Source of the DNA: Proteobacteria bacterium UBA2383
Lineage (GTDB): Bacteria > Pseudomonadota > Gammaproteobacteria > Competibacterales > Competibacteraceae
DNA length: 64,000 nucleotides
Direction: 5' to 3'
Assembly: GCA_002343485.1 (NCBI GenBank)
Contig: DDST01000077.1
Coordinates: 1 to 64,000, forward strand
Below the pieces are notes generated by a model. The model saw only the letters and a program-made list of their open reading frames with translations, made no database searches and was not told the DNA's origin. The position numbers and the translations under genes are program-made. This document shows positions 21,001 to 29,895 of the stretch, one piece after another (the stretch's first letter is position 1; each line of letters starts with the position of its first letter).

Positions 21001-21187
21001 TGGACCACCTCCTTTCCGGGAGGAGGTTAATCCTTGCAACTGGTCCACGCATAGGCTACTTTTAAAGGGTGATTTCAGTAGCAATATGCGTTAAAGACTC
21101 CTTTGCAAGGAGCGGCATGCCTCCCGGTTCATGCCACGTTCGTGATCAATATTTCGAGCGAATCCAGCCTTTAACTGGAGATCGCTC
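21001..21187 (-). ncRNA. candidate structured RNA element between nrdJa and the small ORF
   Basis: Read on the minus strand after the nrdJa stop, the region folds into consecutive perfect stems. They are GAGCGA/TCGCTC with inner TCCAG/CTGGA (21156-21187), GGCATG/CATGCC (21114-21135), CTCCTT/AAGGAG (21098-21112), ACGCATA/TATGCGT with inner GCTAC/GTAGC (21047-21091), and TGGACCA/TGGTCCA (21001-21047) enclosing CCTCCT/AGGAGG. The last contains the ribosome binding site of the 47-residue ORF. That arrangement suggests control of translation by ribosome-site sequestration. I do not recognise it as a specific known riboswitch class. Confidence 0.55.
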
Positions 21188-21214
21188 TTTTATTTTTAGC
21201 TTCAAATCTTCGTT

Positions 21215-23374
21215 TCAAAACTTCCCGTAATACCCCTCTTTAATAGCGTCAAATAGATTCGCCGCTGTATGAGTTTCGCCGTCATACTCGACTTCTTCGT
21301 TGCCCTGTACCTCGATTTCCGAACTATCTTCCAGCACGAACCGGTAGCGGGTGTTCGCTAAATCTTGCTCCTTGACCAGCACACCTTGGAAAGCGGCTGG
21401 ATTGAAGCGGAAGGTGGTGCAGCCTTTGAGACCTTGCTCGTAGGCGTAGAGATAGATGTCCTTGAAATCCTCATAGGGAAAATCGGTGGGCACATTGGCG
21501 GTTTTGGAGATACTGGAATCGATCCACTTCTGGGCTGCGGCCTGGATGTCCACATGTTGCTTAGGTGTCACGCCATCGGCGTTGATGAACGTATCCGGCA
21601 ATTGTTCTTCGGGGGATTGGGCATCAGGAATGGCCCGGGGATTGATCAAATGCCGGTAGGCCAATAATTCAAAAGAGAATACATCGACTTTCTCCTTAGA
21701 TTTTTTACCGGAACGGATAATGTTCCGTGAATAATGGTGCGCGAAGCTCGGCTCAATGCCATTACTGGCGTTGTTGGCCAGCGACAGGGCAATGGTGCCT
21801 GTGGGGGCGATGGATGTGTGATGGGTGAACCGGGCGCCTACGTCGGCAAGCGCCTTAACCAAGTCAGAATCAACCTCCGCAACCCGCTGCATATAGCGGC
21901 TATAGCGGGCATGTAGCACTTTGCCTTTGACACGATCCCCTTCCTGGAAGCCATCGTTAGCCATCTCCGGGCGCTTGCGTAGCAGGTCGGCGGTGACAGT
22001 GAACTCTTGTTCAAGGAGAGGTGCCGGGCCTTTTTCCTGGGCCAGTTCCAGTGCAACCTGCCAGCCGACCAGCGCCATTTCCCGAGTGATTTTGTCGGTG
22101 AAGATCAGCGATTCCGGTGATCCGTATTTCATGCCGAGCAGGGTCAGTGTGGAACCGAGCCCCAGATAACCCATGCCATGCCGGCGCTTGCTGAGAATCT
22201 CCTGGCGCTGTTGTTCCAACGGCAGGCCATTAATTTCAACGACGTTATCCAGCATTCGGGTGAAAATGGCGACCACCTGACGGTAGGTGTCCCAATTGAA
22301 GCGGGCTTTGGGGGTCAGCGGATTTTGCACAAACTGGGTCAGGTTAATTGATCCTAGGAGACAAGAACCGTAGGGGGGCAGCATTTGTTCGCCGCAGGGA
22401 TTGCTTGCTTGAACATTTTCACAGAACCAGTTGTTATTCATTTCATTGACTTCATCAATCAAAATGAACCCTGGTTCGGCATAATCATAGGTGGACGACA
22501 TGATGACATCCCACAAACGCCGGGCGCGGATTTTCCGATAAACTTTGCAGGCGACTTGGCCATTTTTATTAACAATAAATCCTTGAGTGGTCGGCCATTC
22601 GCGCCAGACCACGAGAGATGCGTCATGAAGATCAATCTGATCCTGATCGGCTTCCTGTGCCATCATCGGGAAAGCCAGCAACCAGTCCGTATCATTTTTG
22701 ACGGCTTCCATGAACTCACGGGTGATCAGTAGCGACAGATTAAATTGCCGTAGGCGGCCTGCTTCGCGCTTGGCGCGAATAAATTCCATGACATCGGGAT
22801 GGCCAATATCGAACGTCCCCATTTGCGCGCCGCGCCGCCCGCCTGCTGAGGACACGGTAAAGCACATCTTGTCGTAAATATCCATGAACGACAGAGGTCC
22901 GGAGGTATAGGCTCCTGCTCCGGAAACGTAAGCGCCGCGTGGGCGTAGCGTCGAAAAGGAATAACCAATGCCACATCCCGCTTTCAGTGTGAGTCCCGCC
23001 TCATGCACCTTGCGCAGGATATCGTCCATGGAATCCTGGATTGTGCCGGAGACCGTGCAATTAATTGTGGAGGTGGCGGGCTTGTGATCCCAAGCGCCGG
23101 CATTAGAAATAATTCGTCCCGCCGGAATAGCGCCGTGGCGCAAGGCCCACAGGAATTTTTCGTACCAATGTTCACGCAATTCAGGTGTCGCCTCCACGTC
23201 CGCTAAGGCACGGGCAACTCGCTGATAAGTGCTATCAATGGTCTCATCAATTGGAGATCCATCCTTGGCTTTAAGCCGGTATTTCTTGTCCCATATATCC
23301 CAGGAAGCCGGTTGCATCGGCACGTCGGCAGCGGTCGTTGGACGGTCAGCGGGTTGCAAATGCGCGGTTTTCAT
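21215..23374 (-). CDS. nrdJa: class II (B12-dependent) ribonucleotide reductase catalytic part NrdJa
   Basis: NrdJa reduces ribonucleotides to deoxyribonucleotides using adenosylcobalamin in place of a di-iron radical, so it works with or without oxygen. The 719-residue protein contains the N-terminal WDIWDKKYRLKAKDG phrase of the P. aeruginosa protein, LKAGCGIGYSFSTLRPRGA and the active-site NPCGEQ. It ends before the C-terminal cysteine module, which is encoded by nrdJb. The ATG at 23374 lacks a strong ribosome binding site. MQPASWDIW at residue 21 is an alternative start. NrdR-like boxes lie 150-200 bases upstream, as expected for a reductase gene. Confidence 0.94.
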   Translation of the reverse strand: MKTAHLQPADRPTTAADVPMQPASWDIWDKKYRLKAKDGSPIDETIDSTYQRVARALADVEATPELREHWYEKFLWALRHGAIPAGRIISNAGAWDHKPATSTINCTVSGTIQDSMDDILRKVHEAGLTLKAGCGIGYSFSTLRPRGAYVSGAGAYTSGPLSFMDIYDKMCFTVSSAGGRRGAQMGTFDIGHPDVMEFIRAKREAGRLRQFNLSLLITREFMEAVKNDTDWLLAFPMMAQEADQDQIDLHDASLVVWREWPTTQGFIVNKNGQVACKVYRKIRARRLWDVIMSSTYDYAEPGFILIDEVNEMNNNWFCENVQASNPCGEQMLPPYGSCLLGSINLTQFVQNPLTPKARFNWDTYRQVVAIFTRMLDNVVEINGLPLEQQRQEILSKRRHGMGYLGLGSTLTLLGMKYGSPESLIFTDKITREMALVGWQVALELAQEKGPAPLLEQEFTVTADLLRKRPEMANDGFQEGDRVKGKVLHARYSRYMQRVAEVDSDLVKALADVGARFTHHTSIAPTGTIALSLANNASNGIEPSFAHHYSRNIIRSGKKSKEKVDVFSFELLAYRHLINPRAIPDAQSPEEQLPDTFINADGVTPKQHVDIQAAAQKWIDSSISKTANVPTDFPYEDFKDIYLYAYEQGLKGCTTFRFNPAAFQGVLVKEQDLANTRYRFVLEDSSEIEVQGNEEVEYDGETHTAANLFDAIKEGYYGKF

Positions 23375-23522
23375 AGCCGGGAGTCTCTGAAAGAATGGTG
23401 ATGAGGTGCGGTCAGGTTGGGAATGATCGGCGAATAGAATGAAGAAACACTACGCCTGAACGATACTGAGGAACTGAGATATTGGGATTTTATAGGATGT
23501 GGGAAAAATTTCCAGACAGCTT

Positions 23523-23570
23523 TTCCCATATACTGTGGTTTGTAGCGAGCTAGCACACAATATAATGTGT
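23523..23570 (-). promoter_or_regulatory. pair of NrdR-box-like sites upstream of nrdJa
   Basis: ACACAATATAATGTGT (23555-23570) is a near-palindrome matching the NrdR consensus, which has ACAC and GTGT arms around an A/T centre. A weaker copy, TTCCCATATACTGTGG (23523-23538), lies exactly 32 bases away and shares ATATA and TGTG. NrdR boxes normally come in pairs separated by whole helical turns. Together they suggest ATP/dATP-responsive repression of nrdJa. These boxes account for part of the 341-base gap between nrdJa and the divergent lipoprotein gene. Confidence 0.7.
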
Positions 23571-23628
23571 TGAAGCCAATCATTAAGACTTTGTTTGCCC
23601 TGACAATTGGCGAAGTGCAAAACCCTTG

Positions 23629-23657
23629 TTGTCAAGGGGTGGAACCGGTGGTATAAC
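23629..23657 (+). promoter_or_regulatory. sigma70-like promoter for the lipoprotein pair
   Basis: TTGTCA (23629-23634) and TATAAC (23652-23657) are separated by 17 bases and point toward the gene at 23716. On the opposite strand TTGACA at 23630-23635 could serve the nrdJa side, but no matching -10 box was seen. Confidence 0.5.
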
Positions 23658-23715
23658 CCGCTAAACTCTGAAGAGTGCCGTTAACAACGGATACAAAAAG
23701 CTGAGGGAGAAATTC

Positions 23716-24390
23716 ATGAAAATCTCGTATGCTCCTCTTGTCATTCTCTGTCTGGGGCTGGGGGCTTGTGCGTCCCAGATACCTGTTGCAACCACTTATC
23801 CCGTTTCGTATCAGAAAAAGATGCAGGCCGCTCATCACTGGGATGTGCTCACCGAAGACGTGGCTAATCGTTTGCATGATTCACTCATTGGTTCTGGTAC
23901 ACAACAGGGACGTACGATTTCCCTGTATGTTCAACAACCGCGATACAATAGTGACTTTAGCGAAGCTTTTCACAACTTGCTGATTACACACCTGCTGGAG
24001 CGCGGATTCTCGATTACCGAAAATTCATCCGCTGGCTTGCCGTTGAGCTATGACGTCCAAGTTGTTTCGCATAATGACCGTGGCTTTATCCGGCCAGTGC
24101 CAGGTCTGTTCACTGGCTTGGCCAGCAGTGTATTTGTATTGCGTGGCATAGCTAACCAAAGTTCGACGGCCGCGTGGCTGCTAGGTGCGGTCGAAACGGA
24201 TATAGTGACGGGCTACATTACCGATAATCCGGACCACGAAATTATCGTCACCACTTCGGTCATGAATGGTGATCGCTATGTGACCCGGTTACGGGATATC
24301 TACTACATCAGCGACAATAATGTCGGACAGTATATTGCCCAAGGGCCAGCGCCGGTCACTACGCGTATTGTGGAGGTAGTCGGACCATGA
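23716..24390 (+). CDS. outer-membrane lipoprotein, FlgO-like region suspected
   Basis: The 224-residue protein begins with a lipoprotein signal, MKISYAPLVILCLGLGAC, with LGAC as lipobox and Cys18 as the likely lipidated residue. Ala at +2 would direct it to the outer membrane. The body (WDVLTEDVANRLHDSL, later FHNLLITHLLERGFSITE) resembles the layout of FlgO-type proteins, where a catalytic-like fold is absent. I call this only as likely. The stop overlaps the start of the next FlgO-family gene by four bases (ATGA), so the two act together. GAGGGAG precedes the ATG. Confidence 0.7.
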   Translation: MKISYAPLVILCLGLGACASQIPVATTYPVSYQKKMQAAHHWDVLTEDVANRLHDSLIGSGTQQGRTISLYVQQPRYNSDFSEAFHNLLITHLLERGFSITENSSAGLPLSYDVQVVSHNDRGFIRPVPGLFTGLASSVFVLRGIANQSSTAAWLLGAVETDIVTGYITDNPDHEIIVTTSVMNGDRYVTRLRDIYYISDNNVGQYIAQGPAPVTTRIVEVVGP

Positions 24391-24950
24391 ACTGGAATAT
24401 GATCCTACGCGCGTGGGTAGCATTGCTGGCCCTGTCAGGTTTGGCGGGTATTCAAGGGTGTGCTTCTTCAGGTGATGATGCGCCGGTCCGGCCGATCATT
24501 CGGGATGCAGACTTGATCGGCCAAAACTACCAGGCGGCGGATGCACTGTTAATGCGGGCGCCTTGGCTTCGGGAACGGCGTGAGCCACTGCTGTCCGCAA
24601 CGTTCGTGGATATCAACAATCTTGAGACATCATCGGGTCTTGGACGCGTGATTGGCGAGCAATTGGGTTCACGGTTTGCACAACAGGGTTTCACGGTGAT
24701 CGAGATCAAGATGCGCAATAACATCTTTGTCCGGGAGGGTGCGGGTGAGTTTGCCTTGTCGCGCTCTGTCAAGGAGATTAGCCAGTCGCATAATGCAGCA
24801 GCGGTGATTGCGGGCACTTATGCGGTAGGTCGGCAGTCGGTATTCGTCAATGCCCGTTTGATCCGTGCTACCGATAATCTGGTCCTGGCATCCTATGATT
24901 ATGTGTTGCCTTTGGGGCCAGATGCTAAGGCGTTAGTCGCCGCTCAATAA
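24387..24950 (+). CDS. FlgO-family outer-membrane lipoprotein
   Basis: The 187-residue product has a signal ending at the lipobox GIQGC (Cys near residue 25). It is followed by a FlgO-type domain: LLSATFVDINNLETSSGLGRVIGEQLGSRFAQQGF and VIAGTYAVGRQSVFVNARLI. In Vibrio, FlgO and FlgP are outer-membrane proteins needed for motility. Other members of the domain family are not linked to flagella. No flagellar structural genes are next to it. A flagellin lies 21 kb away. It forms a two-gene unit with the preceding lipoprotein and ends in an intrinsic terminator. Confidence 0.75.
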   Translation: MNWNMILRAWVALLALSGLAGIQGCASSGDDAPVRPIIRDADLIGQNYQAADALLMRAPWLRERREPLLSATFVDINNLETSSGLGRVIGEQLGSRFAQQGFTVIEIKMRNNIFVREGAGEFALSRSVKEISQSHNAAAVIAGTYAVGRQSVFVNARLIRATDNLVLASYDYVLPLGPDAKALVAAQ

Positions 24951-24980
24951 CTACTACTCCCCTGGTTTTTCACTGACGGT

Positions 24981-25011
24981 AACGCCCTTCTTCAGAAGGG
25001 CGTTACTATTT
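24981..25011. terminator. intrinsic terminator between convergent genes
   Basis: AACGCCCTTC (24981-24990) pairs perfectly with GAAGGGCGTT (24995-25004) around TTCA, followed by ACTATTTTAT. It lies between the FlgO-like gene and the convergent metF and could serve both directions. Confidence 0.8.
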
Positions 25012-25030
25012 TATCCAGATTGAAAATTCG

Positions 25031-25888
25031 TTAGCGGGATGTGGTGAAGCCAAGCCGCTCCCAAATCGCCAAGGTCAATCCAGCCTGGTTCATCGTGTAG
25101 AAATGCAATCCTGGTGCGCCGCCATCCAGTAGCTTACGGCAGAGTTCGCTGACTACATCTAAACCAAAGGCGCGAATCGCATTGCGGTCATCACCAAAAC
25201 TTTCCAGCTTCTTGCGAATCCATCGGGGAATTTCCGCTCCGCAAGCATCGGAAAAACGTGCTAGTTGGGTGAAATTGGTGATAGGCATGATGCCTGGTAC
25301 AACAGGAATGCCGATATGCCTGCGAGCGCACTGGTCGATGAAGTGGAAATAGGCGTCGGGGTTATAGAAATACTGGGTGATGGCGCTGTTAGCGCCGGCA
25401 TCTACCTTGCGTTGGAAGTTTTCCAGATCCTGATTAGGATTAGGCGCTTGGGGGTGGTATTCGGGATAGGCCGCAACTTCGAGGTGAAAGTGATCGCCAA
25501 ATTCGCTTCGAATGAAGCTCACTAATTCATTGGCATAGCGAAATTCACCTGGATCGCGCATTCCAGAGGGCATATCTCCGCGAAGGGCGACGATGCGGCG
25601 AATGCCTTGCGTCTTGTAGTGGTTCAACAACTCGCGGATGTTGCTCTTGGTCGAGGCGATACAAGTGAGGTGGGGTGTAGCGGGTACCTCGCTGCGGGCC
25701 TGAATGTCTAACACGACTTCTACTGTGCGATCCCGGGTGGAGCCACCTGCGCCGTAGGTGACCGAGAAATAGGCGGGATGCATAGCCATCAGTTGTTGAC
25801 GGGCCGTCTGGAGTTTACTCAGGCCCTCGGCGGTGATGGGCGGGAAGAATTCGCAACTGAAGGTCTTGGGCCAGTCTAACTGGGACAT
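25031..25888 (-). CDS. metF: 5,10-methylenetetrahydrofolate reductase
   Basis: MetF uses FADH2 to reduce 5,10-methylene-THF to 5-methyl-THF, the methyl donor for methionine synthesis. The 285-residue protein starts MSQLDWPKTFSCEFFPP with the conserved EFFPP glutamate. It contains SVTYGAGGSTRDRT, HLTCIASTKSNI and the FAD/folate-site NPEDKxxx-like region, with PEYHPQA and a QYFYNPDAY sequence. It belongs to the methionine/SAM cycle block metK-ahcY-metF on this strand. A terminator-like hairpin separates it from ahcY. Confidence 0.95.
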   Translation of the reverse strand: MSQLDWPKTFSCEFFPPITAEGLSKLQTARQQLMAMHPAYFSVTYGAGGSTRDRTVEVVLDIQARSEVPATPHLTCIASTKSNIRELLNHYKTQGIRRIVALRGDMPSGMRDPGEFRYANELVSFIRSEFGDHFHLEVAAYPEYHPQAPNPNQDLENFQRKVDAGANSAITQYFYNPDAYFHFIDQCARRHIGIPVVPGIMPITNFTQLARFSDACGAEIPRWIRKKLESFGDDRNAIRAFGLDVVSELCRKLLDGGAPGLHFYTMNQAGLTLAIWERLGFTTSR

Positions 25889-25931
25889 ATATTGTAATCG
25901 GCTTCTTGCGGAATAGAGAGGGGATTAGAGT

Positions 25932-25972
25932 AAAAAGTTGAGGTTGAGTGAGATTTGGATCATCACTCAACC
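25932..25972 (-). terminator. hairpin with T-run between ahcY and metF
   Basis: On the minus strand GGTTGAGTGA and TCACTCAACC (plus coordinates 25942-25951 and 25963-25972) form a perfect ten-pair stem with an 11-base loop. TCAACTTTTT follows. It would end or attenuate ahcY transcripts before metF. The five-base offset of the T-run makes it weaker than a textbook terminator. Confidence 0.6.
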
Positions 25973-25985
25973 GCGATACTTTTTC

Positions 25986-27404
25986 CTAGTAGCGATAATT
26001 CTCCGCCTTGTACGGTCCGTCCACCGGTACACCGATATACGCCGCTTGTTCCGGAGTCAGCGTAGTCAGTTTCACCCCAATCCGCTCCAGGTGCAGCCTC
26101 GCAACCTTCTCATCCAGGTGCTTGGGCAGCACATAAACCTTGTTGTCATAGCGGTCGCAGTAATTGAACAACTCAATCTGCGCGAGTACCTGATTAGTGA
26201 AGCTATTGCTCATTACAAACGAAGGATGGCCCGTGGCGCAGCCCAGGTTCACCAGTCGCCCTTCTGCTAACAGGATGATCCGCTTGCCATCCGGGAAGAT
26301 GATGTGATCGACCTGTGGCTTGATGTTTTCCCAACGGTATTTCTTCAGGCTGGCAACCGCGATTTCAGAGTCAAAATGACCGATATTGCAGACAATCGCC
26401 TGATTCTTCATCCGCGCCATGTGGTCATGAGTGATCACGTTGACATTGCCGGTGGTGGTGACAAAGATATCACCTTGATTCGCTACTTCATCCATGGTGA
26501 CCACCCGGTAACCTTCCATCGCTGCTTGCAGAGCGCAGATTGGATCAATCTCAGTCACCCATACCGTCGCTCCAAGACCCCGCAAGGATTGAGCGCAACC
26601 TTTGCCCACGTCGCCATAGCCGAGGACGACCGCGATCTTGCCAGCGATCATTACATCGGTGGCCCGCTTAATACCATCCACCAGGGATTCGCGACAGCCG
26701 TATAAATTGTCAAACTTGGATTTGGTGACCGAGTCATTGACGTTAAACGCCGGAAACGGTAACCGGCCTTCCTTCTCCATTTGGTACAGGCGATGAACGC
26801 CCGTGGTGGTTTCTTCGGTGACGCCCTTGATCTGCGCCAGTACCTTGGAGTAATAGTCTGGCTGGTGCTCCAATCGTTGGCGAATGGCAGCAAATAGCAC
26901 CTGTTCTTCTTCACAGCTTGGATTGGCAATCAACGAGCGATCTTGCGCTGCACGGCTGCCTAGCGTGACCAGCAGCGTGGCATCGCCGCCGTCATCAAGG
27001 ATCATATTGGGTACGCTGCCGTTAGGCCATTCCAAAATACGGTGCGTGAACTCCCAGTAGTCGGCCAGCGACTCACCCTTATAAGCGAAGACCGGAATGC
27101 CATCAGCGGCAATCGCAGCAGCAGCATGATCCTGCGTAGAAAAGATATTGCAGGAAGCCCAGCGGATATCGGCACCCAGCGCAGCCAGAGTCTCGATTAG
27201 CACTGCTGTTTGGATAGTCATGTGCAAGGATCCCGCAATGCAGGCGCCTTTGAGCGGTTGTTGTGCCCGGTATTCCTCACGAATCGCCATCAGCCCCGGC
27301 ATTTCGGTTTCGGCAATGGCGATCTCTTTGCGGCCCCAATCGGCCAGCGACAAATCGGCAACCTGAAAGTCAGTGAAAGGTTTTTCGCGCATAACGGCGT
27401 TCAT
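25986..27404 (-). CDS. ahcY: S-adenosylhomocysteine hydrolase
   Basis: AhcY splits S-adenosylhomocysteine into adenosine and homocysteine with bound NAD, removing the product inhibitor of methyltransferases. From ATG 27404 ([13 protein letters not shown]) the protein is 472 residues. The NAD-binding loop [15 protein letters not shown] and the C-terminal [10 protein letters not shown] are present. The frame is open upstream to 27461, but that stretch is the 3-prime part of an SAH riboswitch, and GGAG lies six bases before the chosen ATG. The gene is preceded by metK and followed by metF, so regeneration of SAM is encoded together. Confidence 0.97.
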   Translation of the reverse strand: MNAVMREKPFTDFQVADLSLADWGRKEIAIAETEMPGLMAIREEYRAQQPLKGACIAGSLHMTIQTAVLIETLAALGADIRWASCNIFSTQDHAAAAIAADGIPVFAYKGESLADYWEFTHRILEWPNGSVPNMILDDGGDATLLVTLGSRAAQDRSLIANPSCEEEQVLFAAIRQRLEHQPDYYSKVLAQIKGVTEETTTGVHRLYQMEKEGRLPFPAFNVNDSVTKSKFDNLYGCRESLVDGIKRATDVMIAGKIAVVLGYGDVGKGCAQSLRGLGATVWVTEIDPICALQAAMEGYRVVTMDEVANQGDIFVTTTGNVNVITHDHMARMKNQAIVCNIGHFDSEIAVASLKKYRWENIKPQVDHIIFPDGKRIILLAEGRLVNLGCATGHPSFVMSNSFTNQVLAQIELFNYCDRYDNKVYVLPKHLDEKVARLHLERIGVKLTTLTPEQAAYIGVPVDGPYKAENYRY

Positions 27405-27427
27405 AACGTTCTCCAATGTGGAATGAA

Positions 27428-27501
27428 CGGGCGCCGTTGGCTTATGAAAGCCATGCCACACCGAGCCTGACGGTCGGATGACCGCTGCAGCGCCCCTCGG
27501 C
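27428..27501 (-). promoter_or_regulatory. SAH riboswitch upstream of ahcY
   Basis: Read on the minus strand: GCCGAGGGGCGCTGC opens the element. A GCGGTC-ATCC-GACCGT hairpin follows, then CAGGCTCGG, which closes P1 with CCGAG. A GGCTT-TCAT-AAGCC hairpin comes next, and AACGGCGCCCG provides the pseudoknot partner of GGGCGC. This order and these sequences match the published S-adenosylhomocysteine riboswitch. It sits 24 bases before the ahcY start, so SAH would turn on its own hydrolase. Confidence 0.93.
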
Positions 27502-27627
27502 GTGGGGGCGAGAGATTAAGCAGGAAGAAGATCAGAGAGGGTCAGATGAATCATTGGTAAAAAGACAGCGATCCCGATCAAATTGTTCCTATAAGTGTCA
27601 ATTTACTGTGTCTATAACCGGTATGAT

Positions 27628-28788
27628 TTACAGTCCTGCCGCGTCACGCAGTGCCTCAGCCCGGTCGGTGCGCTCCCAGGTAAATTCTGGCTCTTCCCGG
27701 CCAAAGTGACCGTAGGCGGCGGTCTTGCGGTAGATTGGCTGGATCAAGCCCAACATTTTGACCAGACCGTAGGGGCGTAGATCAAAATGGCCCCGGATGA
27801 TCTCGACGAGCCGGTCTTCATCCAGCTTGCCGGTGCCGAAGGTATTAATACTGATTGAGGTGGGTTCAGCTACGCCAATTGCATAGGACACCTGAATTTC
27901 ACATTTGTCTGCCAAGCCAGCCGCGACGATGTTCTTGGCGACATAGCGGGCGGCGTAGGCAGCGGAACGGTCGACCTTGGAAGGGTCCTTACCGGAAAAA
28001 GCACCGCCGCCGTGATGGGCGGAGCCGCCGTAGGTATCGACGATGATCTTGCGCCCCGTCAAGCCACAGTCGCCAACCGGACCGCCAATGACAAAACTGC
28101 CGGTTGGGTTGATGTGGTATTGGGTATGTTTATCCAGCCACTCACCGGGTAGCACTGGCAGGATGATATTTTCCATCACCGCCTCGCGTAGCAGTTTATA
28201 GCTGATATCTCCATCGTGTTGAGTCGATAATACGACCGCTTCGATCCCGGCAACCTGATTGCCTTCGTAGCGGAAGGTCACCTGACTCTTGGCATCGGGC
28301 CGTAGCCACGGCAACACCCCGCTTTTGCGCATCTCCGCTTGGCGTTGCACCAACCGATGGGCGTAGGTGATCGGGGCTGGCATGAGCACATCCGTTTCAT
28401 TCGTGGCATAGCCGAACATCAAGCCTTGGTCACCAGCACCTTGCTCCTCTGGTTTCTCACGATTTACACCCTGAGCGATGTTGGCAGATTGTTTACCGAT
28501 GCAGGACAGCACCGCGCAGGTAGCACCGTCGAAGCCGACATTGGAGTTGTCATAGCCAATGCCAACGACGGTATCGCGCACGATCTGATCAAAATCCACC
28601 CACGCTGAGGTGGTAATCTCGCCGGCCAGTACGACAACGCCAGTTTTAATCAGGGTTTCGCAAGCGACTCGAGCTTTAGGATCCTCAACAATAATGGCAT
28701 CCAGTACGGCATCGGAAATCTGGTCAGCGATTTTATCGGGATGCCCCTCGGAAACAGATTCGGAGGTAAACAGATAGGTTCGGCTCAT
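27628..28788 (-). CDS. metK: S-adenosylmethionine synthetase
   Basis: MetK makes SAM from methionine and ATP. The 386-residue protein from ATG 28788 starts [34 protein letters not shown], with the GHPDK and DQISDA ATP/metal motifs. It also has the [16 protein letters not shown] signature loop. GAGGATTGCC precedes this ATG. An in-frame start 54 bases earlier has no family match. It is transcribed toward ahcY, 126 bases before the riboswitch. No SAM riboswitch was seen before it. Confidence 0.97.
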   Translation of the reverse strand: MSRTYLFTSESVSEGHPDKIADQISDAVLDAIIVEDPKARVACETLIKTGVVVLAGEITTSAWVDFDQIVRDTVVGIGYDNSNVGFDGATCAVLSCIGKQSANIAQGVNREKPEEQGAGDQGLMFGYATNETDVLMPAPITYAHRLVQRQAEMRKSGVLPWLRPDAKSQVTFRYEGNQVAGIEAVVLSTQHDGDISYKLLREAVMENIILPVLPGEWLDKHTQYHINPTGSFVIGGPVGDCGLTGRKIIVDTYGGSAHHGGGAFSGKDPSKVDRSAAYAARYVAKNIVAAGLADKCEIQVSYAIGVAEPTSISINTFGTGKLDEDRLVEIIRGHFDLRPYGLVKMLGLIQPIYRKTAAYGHFGREEPEFTWERTDRAEALRDAAGL

Positions 28789-29045
28789 AAGATGGCAATC
28801 CTCGAACGGCAGTGGCAATGGAGATAGCAAGCGCTGAAGCAATAGCGATCATGTAAATATTATTTAGTCTACTCGGAAGATACGGTATTTGCATCTGTAT
28901 TTTTTATGCTATTTAGTTATTTTCTTAGTCTTTCAACAGTTCAGAAAAGAACCTTAGCATGGTCTTCTATTTTGAACTTGACCGGTGATAGCGCGTCTCT
29001 TCGTTCGTTGCTTTCATTTCCATAGGTGATGGAGGGCGTAAATGC

Positions 29046-29792
29046 ATGGCACTTCTCAAGACGGCTAACTATCTGAACGCGGCTACTTTCGGCGTACTGT
29101 TACTGGCTGATGCAGCGTTGCCTGCTTGGGCCGCTAGCGGCCATCGGTATGAGGAAGTGTTCCAGGGGGTTGCCCGTGACGAGCGTGGTGAGATTGCCTA
29201 CGTTGAGGAACATCGCATGATTTATGAGGATGGCCGTCCGCACCGCAATGAAACTCATTATTTGGATGCCAGTGGCCAGGAAATTGCGGTGTTGATCTCC
29301 CGCTTTACGACACATCCTTATGTACCTAATTATTCTTTTCAAGATCACCGCCTTGGTCGCCAGGATGGTACTTTTGTAGATGGTGCTTGGGTCAAGATCT
29401 ACAGTCGATCTGATCAGGAAGCACCAGTACAGCAGGACATGCTGCGTCTGGAGGAGGGCATGGTCACCAGTCAGGGTTTGCATATTTACCTGCGCGACCA
29501 TTTAGCGGAGCTGGCTGAAGGTCATGCGGTTAAGCAGGCGCGCTTCCTGGTTCCTTTGGAAGGCCGTGATTTCATGTTTCATATCCGCCGGTTGGATGAG
29601 CTCAGAGAACCCGATACCGTTGCTCTCAATATTGAGGGTGACAGTGGATTCTTGCAGTTATTTGCGCCGAAATTGGAGGTTCACTATGATCTTGAAACGC
29701 GCCGGTTACTGTCCTACCAGGGGGCTTCAAATTTGCTTGATGCCAATCACAAGGCACAGAATGTGACTATTGCTTACCGCTATATTGATTAG
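29046..29792 (+). CDS. secreted protein of unknown function
   Basis: The 248-residue protein has a signal peptide of about 30 residues ending in LPAWA-AS. The mature part is soluble and charged, with repeated short beta-like phrases (ARDERGEIAYVEEHR, YLDASGQEIAVL). I do not recognise the domain. GGAGGG lies nine bases before ATG 29046. It is divergent from metK and followed after 103 bases by an orphan moaD, with no evident functional link to either. Confidence 0.7.
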   Translation: MALLKTANYLNAATFGVLLLADAALPAWAASGHRYEEVFQGVARDERGEIAYVEEHRMIYEDGRPHRNETHYLDASGQEIAVLISRFTTHPYVPNYSFQDHRLGRQDGTFVDGAWVKIYSRSDQEAPVQQDMLRLEEGMVTSQGLHIYLRDHLAELAEGHAVKQARFLVPLEGRDFMFHIRRLDELREPDTVALNIEGDSGFLQLFAPKLEVHYDLETRRLLSYQGASNLLDANHKAQNVTIAYRYID

Positions 29793-29895
29793 GAATCGGC
29801 CGGGTATCTGGTTCGCTCAGCTAGAACTGGGCATCGATCGATATGCGCCTCTACTTTGATCAGGCGAATGCTCAGGGGGGCACAGGAGGAAATTG

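Noticed and set aside
21156..21187. Plus-strand terminator (stem followed by TTTTATTTTT)
   Set aside because: It has the right form, but no plus-strand transcript is expected here. It is better explained as the first stem of the minus-strand RNA region.
27405..27461. 5-prime extension of the ahcY frame adding 19 residues
   Set aside because: This stretch is the 3-prime part of the SAH riboswitch and lacks family similarity. GGAG sits before the internal ATG at 27404.
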